Source of the DNA: Chelatococcus composti
Lineage (GTDB): Bacteria > Pseudomonadota > Alphaproteobacteria > Rhizobiales > Beijerinckiaceae
Direction of reading: 5' to 3'
Length of the DNA: 64,000 bases
NCBI RefSeq assembly: GCF_014201415.1
Contig: NZ_JACHEH010000005.1
Location: forward strand, 186,001-250,000
Shown: positions 33,970 through 42,125 of the stretch, in pieces
Numbering within the stretch: the stretch's first letter is position 1
How the letters are laid out: every line of letters starts with the position of its first letter
The notes under the pieces: generated by a model
What the model saw: the letters and a program-made list of their open reading frames with translations, nothing else
Database searches by the model: none
What the model was told of the DNA's origin: nothing
Made by a program: the position numbers and the translations under genes

Positions 33970-34638
33970 TCAGGCGGTGACGGTCTTGTTCTGGAGGCGG
34001 GACACGAGCCGCACGAAGGGCCAGAACATCACGAAATAGATGATCGCGGCCGCGATGAGCGGCGTCGGGTTGTAGGTGAGGCCCTGGGCGATCTGTGCCG
34101 AGCGCAGCAGCTCCTGCAGCGCCACTGCCGAGGCGATCGACGTCTGCTTCACCAGCTCCACGGTGTTGCTGACAAGGTCGGGCAGCACGTTGCGCGTGCC
34201 CTGCGGCACCACGACATAGGTCATGCTCTGGGCCCAGGTGAGCCCGGTCGAGCGTGCGGCCTCCCGCTGCCCGCGCGGCACGGATTCGAGGCCGGCACGG
34301 AAGATCTCGGCGAAATAGCTCGATCCGTTGACCACGAGCGCAAGGACGGCAGCGGGATACTCGCTGAGCTGCAGGCCGAGGAACGGCAGGCCGTAGAAGA
34401 TGAAGATGAGCAGGACGAGCGGCGGGATCGCCCGCATGACGTCGACATAGCCGACGATGAGGCAGCGCAGGACCGGATGCCTCGCCTCCTGCGCCAGGGC
34501 GATGAGAAGCCCGACGAACACGGCAAGCGGCACGGACACGACGGCCAGCGCGATCGTCATCCACAGGCCTTCCGCAAGAAGCGGCCAGACTTCGCGCAGG
34601 ATGTCGAAGTTGAAGAAGGTGCTCGTGAAATCGCGCAT
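33970..34638 (-). CDS. Polar amino acid ABC permease (HisM/GlnP family)
   Basis: 222-residue permease. GLWMTIALAVVSVPLAVFVGLLIALAQ is the first family block and YFAEIFRAGLESVPRGQREAARSTGLTWAQ is the EAA loop that docks the ATPase. Five helices are predicted. It pairs with the next upstream permease; the genes share one base (TGATG). The presence of a polar amino acid-type importer next to an amidohydrolase operon suggests an amino-acid-like or cyclic amide substrate. Confidence 0.88.
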   Translation of the reverse strand: MRDFTSTFFNFDILREVWPLLAEGLWMTIALAVVSVPLAVFVGLLIALAQEARHPVLRCLIVGYVDVMRAIPPLVLLIFIFYGLPFLGLQLSEYPAAVLALVVNGSSYFAEIFRAGLESVPRGQREAARSTGLTWAQSMTYVVVPQGTRNVLPDLVSNTVELVKQTSIASAVALQELLRSAQIAQGLTYNPTPLIAAAIIYFVMFWPFVRLVSRLQNKTVTA

Positions 34639-35312
34639 CAGTGCCTCGGATGTCCGTAGGCCCGCTCCAGCCAGCGCGTGAAGCGCACGAAGGGGAGAAA
34701 GAGAGCCAGGAACAGGATGGCGCCGACCGTCAGTGCCGTGGGGTTGGCGACGTTCGACTGGATGGACGAGGTGACGTTAAGCAGTTCCGGCACAGCGATG
34801 ACCGAGCCGAGCGTCGTACCCTTGCTGATGCCGATGGCCCGGTTGGTGAGGGGCGGGATGCCGAGCCGGATGGCCTGCGGCAGCACGACATAGACCAGGG
34901 TCTGATTGAAGCTGAGACCGGTCGAGCGGCCGGCCTCCCACTGTCCCTTGGGCACGGAGGTGATGCCGGCCCAGAAGATCTCCTCGGCGAAGGCCGAGAG
35001 CACCATCGACAGTGCCACCACCGTCGCCAGGAAGGGGGACAGCACGAGGCCCGTGTAGGGCAGCGCGAAATAGGCGAGGATGATGAGGACGAGCTGCGGG
35101 ATGGAGCGGAAGAGATCGATGTAGAAGATGATCAGCGCATTGAGTGGCCGGATGCCGTAGAGCCGCAGCACGGCGAGCAGGAGGCCAAGGGGAATGCCGA
35201 TGGCCACCGTGAGAATCGACATCTCCACCGTGATCAGGAAGCCGTGGAGAATATCCGGCCAGTATCCCGACAGACGCGAGAAGTCGAAGAAGTAGCGGAG
35301 GATCGCGTCCAT
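34638..35312 (-). CDS. Polar amino acid ABC permease (HisQ family)
   Basis: 224-residue permease with five helices. GFLITVEMSILTVAIGIPLGLLLAVLRLYG and AFAEEIFWAGITSVPKGQWEAGRSTGLSFNQ (EAA loop) are the conserved parts. Forms the membrane heterodimer with the downstream permease. It starts six bases after the ATPase gene ends. Confidence 0.88.
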   Translation of the reverse strand: MDAILRYFFDFSRLSGYWPDILHGFLITVEMSILTVAIGIPLGLLLAVLRLYGIRPLNALIIFYIDLFRSIPQLVLIILAYFALPYTGLVLSPFLATVVALSMVLSAFAEEIFWAGITSVPKGQWEAGRSTGLSFNQTLVYVVLPQAIRLGIPPLTNRAIGISKGTTLGSVIAVPELLNVTSSIQSNVANPTALTVGAILFLALFLPFVRFTRWLERAYGHPRH

Positions 35313-35318
35313 CGCCCG

Positions 35319-36083
35319 TCACGTCCTCGTGCGGTTGATGAAGTCGCGGATGCGCTGGTGGCGCGGCTCGACCAGGATCTCGTGCGGTGTGCCCACGTCG
35401 AGAACCTTGCCGCCGTCCATGAAGACGACCCGGTCGGCCACCTCGCGGGCGAACTGCATCTCGTGCGTGACGACGATCATCGTCATGCCGAGCTGCTTGG
35501 TCCGCACCATGACGTTGAGCACCTCGCCGACGAGTTCGGGGTCGAGCGCCGAGGTCGGCTCATCGAACAGCATCACCTGCGGCTCGAGCGCCATGGCGCG
35601 GGCGATGCCGACGCGCTGTTGCTGGCCGCCCGAGAGCTGGGCGGGATAGGAATCCGCCTTGTGGGCGAGGCCGACGAGATCGAGATAGTGCCGGGCCTTC
35701 TCGTCCGCCTCGGCACGGGACAGGCCCGCCACCTTGCGCATGGCGAGCGTAACGTTCCCGAGCGCCGTCATGTGCGGATAGAGGTTGATGCCCTGGAAGA
35801 CCATGCCGATACGCCGGCGCAGGGCGTTGAGATCGACCTTGCGGCCGGTGATCTCCTGTCCGCCAACAATGATGCGCCCGCGCGTCGGCTCTTCCAGCCG
35901 GTTGATGCACCTGAGGCAGGTGCTCTTGCCCGAGCCGGATGAGCCGACGATCACGACGGCTTCACCGGCGGCCACGGCAAGGTCGATGCCCTTGAGGACT
36001 TCCACATTGCCGAAGGATTTGTGCAGATCCTCGATGACCACGATGTCGCGCGCGGCATCGGTTCCGTTTGCTGTGGCCGTCAT
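35319..36083 (-). CDS. Polar amino acid ABC ATPase (GlnQ-like)
   Basis: 254-residue ATPase: Walker A GSSGSGKST, Q-loop GMVFQGINLYPHMTALGNV, signature LSGGQQQRVGIARAMA, Walker B VMLFDEPTSALDPE and H-loop VVTHEM. LEEPTRGRIIVGGQEI is typical of the GlnQ/HisP group. It energises the two permeases encoded downstream. Confidence 0.92.
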   Translation of the reverse strand: MTATANGTDAARDIVVIEDLHKSFGNVEVLKGIDLAVAAGEAVVIVGSSGSGKSTCLRCINRLEEPTRGRIIVGGQEITGRKVDLNALRRRIGMVFQGINLYPHMTALGNVTLAMRKVAGLSRAEADEKARHYLDLVGLAHKADSYPAQLSGGQQQRVGIARAMALEPQVMLFDEPTSALDPELVGEVLNVMVRTKQLGMTMIVVTHEMQFAREVADRVVFMDGGKVLDVGTPHEILVEPRHQRIRDFINRTRT

Positions 36084-36095
36084 CTTTGCTTGCCG

Positions 36096-36965
36096 TCAGT
36101 TGCAGACCAGTTTGTGCTCGGTCGGGTCATAGCCCTCGAAGCCAGGCGCACCGTAGCCCGGGAAGATGGTGGCGGCAGACGAACCCTCGTCGGGCTTCAC
36201 GCCAAACCACTTCTCGTGGATCGAGGCGAGCGTGCCGTCCTGTTTCAGGCACTCGATCGCCATGTCGACCTTGTTGCGGAACTCGACGTCGTCCTTGCGG
36301 AAAGCGAAGCCCAGGTTCCGGCCCGTCGACAGGACGAAGGCCACCTCGGCGTGCGGCGTCTGGGTCGCGATGTAGCGCGAAACCGGCGTTTCGGAGAGGT
36401 TGGCGAATGCGCGGCCGATCATGACCGCCTGCACCGCGTCGGCGTTCTTGTTGTAGCGCTGGATCGTGAAGCCGTACTTGGCCTCGTTGTCGGTGGCCCA
36501 CTTGTCGGACACCGAGCCGTTGTTGACGGTGACCGCCTTGCCCTTGAGGTCCTCGAGGCTGGAGATCTTGTTGCCCTTCTCCACGAGGAAGCCGATCCCG
36601 GTGGGCATGTAGGGCTCGGCGAACAGCATCTGCGAGGCGCGCTCCTCCGTGATGTTCGTCGGCGCGGCGATCATCTCGTAGCGCTTGGAGAACAGACCGG
36701 CGAAGATCGCCGAATAGTTCACGTCGATGACCTCGACACCCGGCCGGCCGAGCTTCTTGGCGACAGCCTCTGCAAGGTCATAGGCAAAGCCGTTGATCTC
36801 CCCGCTCGGCTTCTTGAAGGCGAAGGGCGCGAAGCCGACGTCGAGCGCGATCTTCAGCTTCTCGTTCTGCGGATGGTCGGCATCCTGAGCGACGGCGGGC
36901 ACGGCTGCGACGAGCGCGAGGCTGCACAACGCGGCGCGGAACATACGCAACGTGGGTTTCTTCAT
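36096..36965 (-). CDS. Polar amino acid-type ABC binding protein
   Basis: 289-residue exported binding protein of the SBP_bac_3 family. Signal peptide MKKPTLRMFRAALCSLALVAAVPAVAQ, then LKIALDVGFAPFAFKKPSGEINGFAYDLAEAVAKKLG and YEMIAAPTNITEERASQMLFAEPYM. The canonical amino-acid carboxylate-binding TxTxxR pattern is here APTNITEER, with T kept and R kept. First gene of a four-gene operon. GAGGAG precedes ATG 36965. Its promoter region overlaps a LysR-type dyad at 37100-37114. Confidence 0.9.
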   Translation of the reverse strand: MKKPTLRMFRAALCSLALVAAVPAVAQDADHPQNEKLKIALDVGFAPFAFKKPSGEINGFAYDLAEAVAKKLGRPGVEVIDVNYSAIFAGLFSKRYEMIAAPTNITEERASQMLFAEPYMPTGIGFLVEKGNKISSLEDLKGKAVTVNNGSVSDKWATDNEAKYGFTIQRYNKNADAVQAVMIGRAFANLSETPVSRYIATQTPHAEVAFVLSTGRNLGFAFRKDDVEFRNKVDMAIECLKQDGTLASIHEKWFGVKPDEGSSAATIFPGYGAPGFEGYDPTEHKLVCN

Positions 36966-37099
36966 CCCTGACTCCTCTGAGAGTGTCCCGACAAGCAAAG
37001 TGCAGGCCATTCAGGGCCTACCGCACTCACACTGCCGGTATGGCCCGAAACGTATCAGCGGGCAGCCATGAGGTGGTTATGATAATTCGTCACTAGGAC

Positions 37100-37114
37100 A
37101 TAACGTCATGTTAA
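37100..37114. promoter_or_regulatory. LysR-type dyad upstream of ABC operon
   Basis: ATAACGTCATGTTAA (ATAAC-N5-GTTAA, T-N11-A), 135 bases upstream of the binding-protein start and overlapping the 3' end of the lysR gene. The same dyad with a different centre is at 38048-38062. A nearby TTATGATAA at 37077-37085 may be a second half-site. Confidence 0.55.
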
Positions 37115-38044
37115 GTGCGCGACGTCGAAGTCCTCGCCCTGCGAGGTTGCAGGCGGCGGCGAGCCGAAGAGTTGGCGCAGGTGATGCACGAAGGCGCGCG
37201 CGATGTGCGACATGGGTTCCAGGCGGGACGACAGCAGGTGCACGCGCATCGTGGTCTTGGGGACGAGGGGGCGCGCGACGATGTCGGGCCAGGTGCGGCC
37301 GGACAGCACGAACTCGTCCACGATGGCGATGCCGGCACCAGCCTGCACCAGTGCGCAGGCCTGCGGCGTGAAGCGCACCTGAGTGTTGATTCGCACGGGG
37401 GCGCGGCTGGAGCGCAGCGCCCGCTCGACATGGATGCCATAGGGCGTCTGCGAGCCGTAGCCGATGAGGGGGAAAGGTGCGAGGTCCGCCACCTTGACGG
37501 CCTTCAGCGCCGCAAGCTCATGCCCCTTGGGGCAGATGACCATGAGCCGCCCCTCGGCGATCTGGCTCGAAAACACCGTAGGTTCGTCGACAGGAAGCAC
37601 CGACAGGCCGAGATCGACGCGATTCGCGCCCACCTTGGCGACGAGTTCCGTCAGGGTCAGGATCTCGATCTCGATGCGGACATCGGGATAGCTGGCGCGA
37701 AAACGGGCAACTGCCGTCGGAATGATCGCCTGACCGATGCTGGGGCTCGCCACGATGCGCACGGAGCCAGTGCCGCGCCGGCGCAGCTCCTCCGCGATCT
37801 CGTTCACGCGCAGGACGCCCTGATGCACCTGGTCCACCTCAGCAAAGAGGCGCCGCGCCTCCGGCGTCGGCTGCACGCGCCCCTTCACGCGCTCGAACAG
37901 CTTCAGCTTCAGCCTGTCCTCCGTATAGGCCAGCAGTCGGCTGATGGCCGGCTGCGACACGGAGAGCAAGCGGGCGGCTCCGGAGATGGAGCCGGTGATC
38001 ATGATGGCGCGAAAAACCTCAATCTGCCGAAGGTTTAGGCTCAT
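37106..38044 (-). CDS. LysR family regulator between ABC and catabolic operons
   Basis: 312-residue LysR protein. The helix-turn-helix is NLRQIEVFRAIMITGSISGAARLLSVSQPAISRLLAYTEDRLKLKLFER. The effector domain starts GSVRIVASPSIGQAIIPTAVARF, of the CbbR/NocR-OccR like branch often found with amino-acid or opine catabolism. ATG 38044 gives the standard N-terminus. It lies between the ABC operon (same strand, downstream) and the divergent catabolic operon, and identical dyads flank it, so it probably controls both. Confidence 0.88.
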   Translation of the reverse strand: MSLNLRQIEVFRAIMITGSISGAARLLSVSQPAISRLLAYTEDRLKLKLFERVKGRVQPTPEARRLFAEVDQVHQGVLRVNEIAEELRRRGTGSVRIVASPSIGQAIIPTAVARFRASYPDVRIEIEILTLTELVAKVGANRVDLGLSVLPVDEPTVFSSQIAEGRLMVICPKGHELAALKAVKVADLAPFPLIGYGSQTPYGIHVERALRSSRAPVRINTQVRFTPQACALVQAGAGIAIVDEFVLSGRTWPDIVARPLVPKTTMRVHLLSSRLEPMSHIARAFVHHLRQLFGSPPPATSQGEDFDVAHLT

Positions 38045-38047
38045 GTA

Positions 38048-38062
38048 ATAACAACCTGTTAT
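38048..38062. promoter_or_regulatory. LysR-type dyad in the lysR/catabolic operon gap
   Basis: ATAACAACCTGTTAT: five-base arms ATAAC/GTTAT around five bases, T-N11-A. It starts four bases upstream of the lysR start codon and about 100 bases before the amidohydrolase start, as expected for autoregulation plus divergent activation. Confidence 0.6.
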
Positions 38063-38161
38063 GGGTTGCCCAAAAATTAGCATGCCTTGCTCTGGGATTC
38101 ACCCGCTATCTTGGCGCCAACGGCCGCCCGCGGCGCGGCATGCAGAAACGACAGGTGGTCC

Positions 38162-39511
38162 ATGAGTGATTTCGATCTTGTGCTTCGCGGCAATGTGGTC
38201 ACGGCCGATGCGGTCATCGAAGGCGGCTATGTTGCCGTCAGCGGCGGCAAGGTCGCCCGTGTCGGCGCGGGAACGCCGCCGTCGGCCCGCGAGACGCAGG
38301 ATCTCGGCAACTGCTGGATCATCCCCGGCGTCATCGACGGCCAGGTGCACTGCTACAGCGCCGGGCGGGACGAGGGCATCGGCATGGGCTCGCGTGCCGC
38401 GGCTGCCGGCGGTATCACGGTGATGGTCGACATGCCCTACGACCAGCCGGAGCCGATCACCAACGCTACGCTCTTCCGCCAGAAGGTGGGGATCATCGAG
38501 CGTGAGGCCCACGTCGACGTGGCCCTCTATGCGACGATCGCGCCCGAGAACGGCCTCGACGCCATCCCCGGCCTCATTGAGGCGGGTGCTTGCGCCTTCA
38601 AGTTCTCGACCTTCGAGGCCAATCCCACGCGCTTCCCGCGCATCGGCGACGATACGCTCTACGAGGCCTTCCTGCGGGTGAAGCCGTCCGGGCTGCTGTG
38701 CGGCGTGCACAACCAGGACCAGGAGCTGACCCGCAAGAACATCGCCCGCGCCATGGAGGCGGGTGACACGGGCTGGGATGCCTTCGGCCGCGCCAACAAC
38801 ATGCTTGTGGAAAATCTCGCCACGGCGCGGATCTACGAGCTCGGTGCCGAGACCGGCGCGCGCGCCCACGCGGTGCACGTCTCGACCTCGCGCGGCTTCG
38901 AGATCTGCAACATGTACAAGCGCGCCGGCCATGCCGCGACGGTTGAGACCTGCGTCCAGTACCTCATGCTGAACGAGGAGGAGCACGTGCGCCGCTTCGG
39001 CGCCAAGGCCAAGCACTATCCGCCGATCCGCCCGAAGGCGGAGATGGAGCGGCTGTGGACGCACATCGCCGCCGGGCACTGCGATTTCGTCTCCTCCGAC
39101 CACGTCTCCTGGGGGCTCGACACCAAGAGCGACCCGGTCATCTTCAAGAATGCGTCCGGTGGCCCGGGCCTCGAGACGCTGCTGCCGGCCCTGTGGACCG
39201 GCTGCGAGGAGCACGGCATCTCCCCGACCATGGTCGTCAAGCTGCTTTGCGAGGGGCCGGCGAAGGCCTTCCTGCTTGCCGACAAGGGGCGGCTTGCCGA
39301 GGGTGCCGACGCCGACATCGTGGTGCTGGAGCCCGGCCGCTTCGTGCATGATCCCGGCAAGAGCCTGTCGGCAGTGAAGTGGAGCTCCTTCGAGGGCCGC
39401 GAGTTCACGGTTCGCGTGGCGGCCACCTATCTGCGCGGCCAGCTCGTCTGGGACGGCTCGGCCATCCGCAACAAGGCCGGCAACGGCCGCTTCCTGCGGC
39501 CGGCGGCCTGA
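38162..39511 (+). CDS. Cyclic amidohydrolase (allantoinase/dihydroorotase-like)
   Basis: 449-residue TIM-barrel amidohydrolase. Metal-site features: D59-G-Q-V-H63, carboxylated-lysine candidate K147 in GACAFKFSTF, H183 in GVHNQ, H236/H239 in HAVHVS and D313 in SSDHVSWG. The first histidine of the usual D-x-H-x-H is glutamine (Q61), which sets this subgroup apart from ordinary hydantoinases and allantoinases. It should open a cyclic amide or ureide ring. First gene of a seven-gene operon; the start at 38162 opens directly with the family beta strand. Confidence 0.85.
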   Translation: MSDFDLVLRGNVVTADAVIEGGYVAVSGGKVARVGAGTPPSARETQDLGNCWIIPGVIDGQVHCYSAGRDEGIGMGSRAAAAGGITVMVDMPYDQPEPITNATLFRQKVGIIEREAHVDVALYATIAPENGLDAIPGLIEAGACAFKFSTFEANPTRFPRIGDDTLYEAFLRVKPSGLLCGVHNQDQELTRKNIARAMEAGDTGWDAFGRANNMLVENLATARIYELGAETGARAHAVHVSTSRGFEICNMYKRAGHAATVETCVQYLMLNEEEHVRRFGAKAKHYPPIRPKAEMERLWTHIAAGHCDFVSSDHVSWGLDTKSDPVIFKNASGGPGLETLLPALWTGCEEHGISPTMVVKLLCEGPAKAFLLADKGRLAEGADADIVVLEPGRFVHDPGKSLSAVKWSSFEGREFTVRVAATYLRGQLVWDGSAIRNKAGNGRFLRPAA

Positions 39512-39521
39512 CGGCACGACC

Positions 39522-40769
39522 ATGCAGATCAACGCCGAGCGGTTGTGGGCGCGGCTCTGCGCGCTCGCCGAGATCACGGACAAGGCCGAGCCCTGGACGC
39601 GGCGGTCCTTCACGCCGCTGTTCCTCGAAGGCCGCGCCTGGCTGGAGAAGGAGTTCGCGGCCGCGGGGCTCGCAGTCAGCCTCGACGCCGGCGGCAATCT
39701 CGTCGGCCGTCTGCCCGGCCGCGATCCGGCCCGCAAGCCGATCGTCCTCGGCTCGCACTCCGACACGGTGCCGGCGGGCGGGCGGTTCGACGGCACGCTC
39801 GGCGTCCTCGCCGGTCTCGAGGTCGCCCAGTCGCTGCAGGAGCAGGGCATCACGCTCGAGCATCCGCTCGAGGTCATCGACTTCCTCGCTGAGGAGCCGA
39901 GCGACTTCGGCCTGTCCTGCATCGGCAGCCGCGCCTTCGCCGGCGCGCTGACGCAGGACATGCTGGCCATGACCCGGCCCGACGGCATGACGCTCGCCGA
40001 GGGGCTCGCCTATGTCGGCGGCCGCCCCGACGCGCTGGCGGAGGCGGCGCGGCCGGTCGGGTCCATCGCGGCCTATCTCGAAGTCCACATCGAGCAGGGC
40101 CGGGTGCTGGAGAGCGAAGGGCGCGACATCGGCATCGTCACCGACATCGTCGGCATCCACCGCGAGCGTATCGTCGTGTCCGGCCGGGCCGACCACGCCG
40201 GGGCGACGCCCATGAACCTGCGCCGCGATGCGCTCGTCGGCGCGGCGCGCATCATCGACGCCGCCTATCGCAAGGCCTTTGCCCGCGGCACCGGCGACAG
40301 GCCGATGGTCGCAACGGTCGGCCATATCATCAACCAGCCGAATGCGGCCAATGCCGTGCCCGGCCGTGTGGAGATGATCCTCGAGGTACGCTCCGGCGAC
40401 GAGCCGGCGGTGGCGGCCTTCACGCAGGAGCTGCTCGCCGAGGTCGCGCCGGCGCTTGCGGAACTTGGCGTCGAGGCCACGGCGTCGCCCATCAGCCATG
40501 TCGCGCCGGCGCCCTGTGCCGAGCCGCTGCGCGCCGCCATCGCGCGGGCAGCCGATTCGCTCGGCCTCAGCCACAGGCCGATACCAAGCGGCGCCGGGCA
40601 CGACGGCGTGTTCGTCTCCCGCATCGGGCCGATCGGCATGATCTTCGTGCCGTGCCGCGACGGTCGCAGCCACGCTCCGGAGGAATGGATCGAGCCGCAT
40701 CAGGCGGCCACCGGTGCGCATGCGCTCGCGGCGGCGGTGCTGGAGCTCGACCGCACGCTCGCCCGGTGA
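39522..40769 (+). CDS. M20 family amidase (N-carbamoyl amino acid / allantoate hydrolase-like)
   Basis: 415-residue dinuclear metallohydrolase of the HyuC/AllC type. GSHSDTVPAGGRFDGTLGVLAGLEVA, EEPSDFG and HIEQGRVLE provide metal ligands; GRADHAGATPMNLRRDAL is the dimerisation-domain block contributing His; PSGAGHDGVFVSRIGP closes the site. It typically removes a carbamoyl or ureido group, releasing ammonia and CO2. Ten bases after the amidohydrolase gene, so it probably acts on the ring-opened product. Confidence 0.88.
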   Translation: MQINAERLWARLCALAEITDKAEPWTRRSFTPLFLEGRAWLEKEFAAAGLAVSLDAGGNLVGRLPGRDPARKPIVLGSHSDTVPAGGRFDGTLGVLAGLEVAQSLQEQGITLEHPLEVIDFLAEEPSDFGLSCIGSRAFAGALTQDMLAMTRPDGMTLAEGLAYVGGRPDALAEAARPVGSIAAYLEVHIEQGRVLESEGRDIGIVTDIVGIHRERIVVSGRADHAGATPMNLRRDALVGAARIIDAAYRKAFARGTGDRPMVATVGHIINQPNAANAVPGRVEMILEVRSGDEPAVAAFTQELLAEVAPALAELGVEATASPISHVAPAPCAEPLRAAIARAADSLGLSHRPIPSGAGHDGVFVSRIGPIGMIFVPCRDGRSHAPEEWIEPHQAATGAHALAAAVLELDRTLAR

Positions 40770-40773
40770 CGCC

Positions 40774-41430
40774 ATGGATGTCGCTGCGGCGGACCTACCG
40801 GAACGGGAACTCTACAAGCTGCTCGTCAACACGGTGCTGCCGCGCCCAATCGCGCTCGTCACGAGCTGTGACAGGCAGGGGCGCGCCAATGCGGCGCCGT
40901 TCAGCTTCTTCAACGTCTTCAGCCACGCGCCGCCACTGGTCGTCCTCGGCATCGAGGGGCGGGAGGGGCCGGTGCCGGACAAGGACACGCTCCGCAACAT
41001 CCGCGAGACGGGCAGCTTCGTCGTCAACCTCGTGGACCGGGCGCTCGTGCCGGCGATGACGGTCTGCGCCATCGATTTCCCGCCGGAGGTAGACGAGCTG
41101 GCCGTGGCGGGACTCGAGACGCTGCCCTCGCGTGCCGTCGCCGCGCCACGGCTCGCCGCCTCGCCGGTGCAGCTCGAGTGCCGGGAGCGGGTGTGCCTGG
41201 GGCTCGGCACACGCCACCGGACGCTTGTCGTGGGCGAGATCGTCCACCTGTGGATCCGCGACGGTCTCGTCGACGAGCGCGGCCATGTCGATGTCGACGC
41301 GCTCGACCTCGTCGGGCGGCTGCACGGTGCCGACTGGTACGTGACGACGCGCGACCGCTTCCGTGAGCCCCGCAAGACAATCGCAGACCTTGAGGCACGC
41401 GCGCCCGCGCAGCCGGAGAAAAAGCCATGA
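40774..41430 (+). CDS. Flavin reductase-like FMN-binding protein
   Basis: 218-residue split-barrel flavoprotein. LVNTVLPRPIALVTSCDRQGRANAAPFSFFNVFSHAPPLVVLGI and KDTLRNIRETGSFVVNLVD are the flavin reductase-like domain's conserved blocks. Such proteins bind FMN and act as flavin reductases or as decarboxylase/oxygenase partners; no partner monooxygenase is in this operon. Four bases follow the previous stop; four bases overlap the next start. Confidence 0.85.
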   Translation: MDVAAADLPERELYKLLVNTVLPRPIALVTSCDRQGRANAAPFSFFNVFSHAPPLVVLGIEGREGPVPDKDTLRNIRETGSFVVNLVDRALVPAMTVCAIDFPPEVDELAVAGLETLPSRAVAAPRLAASPVQLECRERVCLGLGTRHRTLVVGEIVHLWIRDGLVDERGHVDVDALDLVGRLHGADWYVTTRDRFREPRKTIADLEARAPAQPEKKP

Positions 41431-42125
41431 GCGAACGGTACGGAACCGTCTACGTCATCAATCCCAATTCCAGCGTCTCGGTCACGCAGGGGATCGATGC
41501 CGCGGTGGAGCCCCTGCGCAGCGCGGACGGGCCTGCCATCGCCTGCCTGACCCTGGCCGAGGGGCCCGCGGGCGTCCAGTCCCAGCGCGACGTCGACGGC
41601 ATCGTCGGACCGCTGCTCGCGCGGGCGGCGACCCTGGAAGACCAGGCGGGCGCCTTCGTCATCGCCTGTTTCAGTGATCCGGGCCTCCACTCGCTGCGCG
41701 AACAGAGCCGCCGGCCCGTGCTCGGCATTGCCGAATGCGGCGTGCTGACCGCTCTCACGCTTGGCCAGCGTTTCGGCGTCGTCGCCATCCTGCCCACCTC
41801 CATTCCGCGGCACCTGCGCTATTTCGGGGCCATGGGTGTGTCGTCGCGCCTCGCCGGCGACCGGGCGATCGGCCTTGGCGTGACGGAGCTTGCCGACGAG
41901 GAGCGCACGCTCGCCCGTATGATCGAGGTGGGGCGGGTCCTGCGCGACACGGATGGCGCCGATGTTATGGTCATGGGGTGCGCCGGCATGGCGCGCTTCC
42001 GCGACCCGCTGGAGCAGGCGCTCGGCATACCGGTGGTGGAGCCGACCCAGGCTGCGGTAGCGATGGCGATCGGCCGGGTGCGTCTGGGCTGGGCCGGCAA
42101 GATCGAGGACAGGGCGTCGGTATGA
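41427..42125 (+). CDS. Asp/Glu/hydantoin racemase family protein
   Basis: 232-residue protein of the Asp/Glu racemase superfamily. VYVINPNSSVSVTQGID is the hydantoin-racemase-type start. The two catalytic cysteines are visible in IACFSDPG and VMGCAGMARF. It likely epimerises an intermediate such as a 5-substituted hydantoin, which would let a stereospecific amidohydrolase convert both isomers. Overlaps both neighbours by four bases (ATGA). Confidence 0.87.
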   Translation: MSERYGTVYVINPNSSVSVTQGIDAAVEPLRSADGPAIACLTLAEGPAGVQSQRDVDGIVGPLLARAATLEDQAGAFVIACFSDPGLHSLREQSRRPVLGIAECGVLTALTLGQRFGVVAILPTSIPRHLRYFGAMGVSSRLAGDRAIGLGVTELADEERTLARMIEVGRVLRDTDGADVMVMGCAGMARFRDPLEQALGIPVVEPTQAAVAMAIGRVRLGWAGKIEDRASV

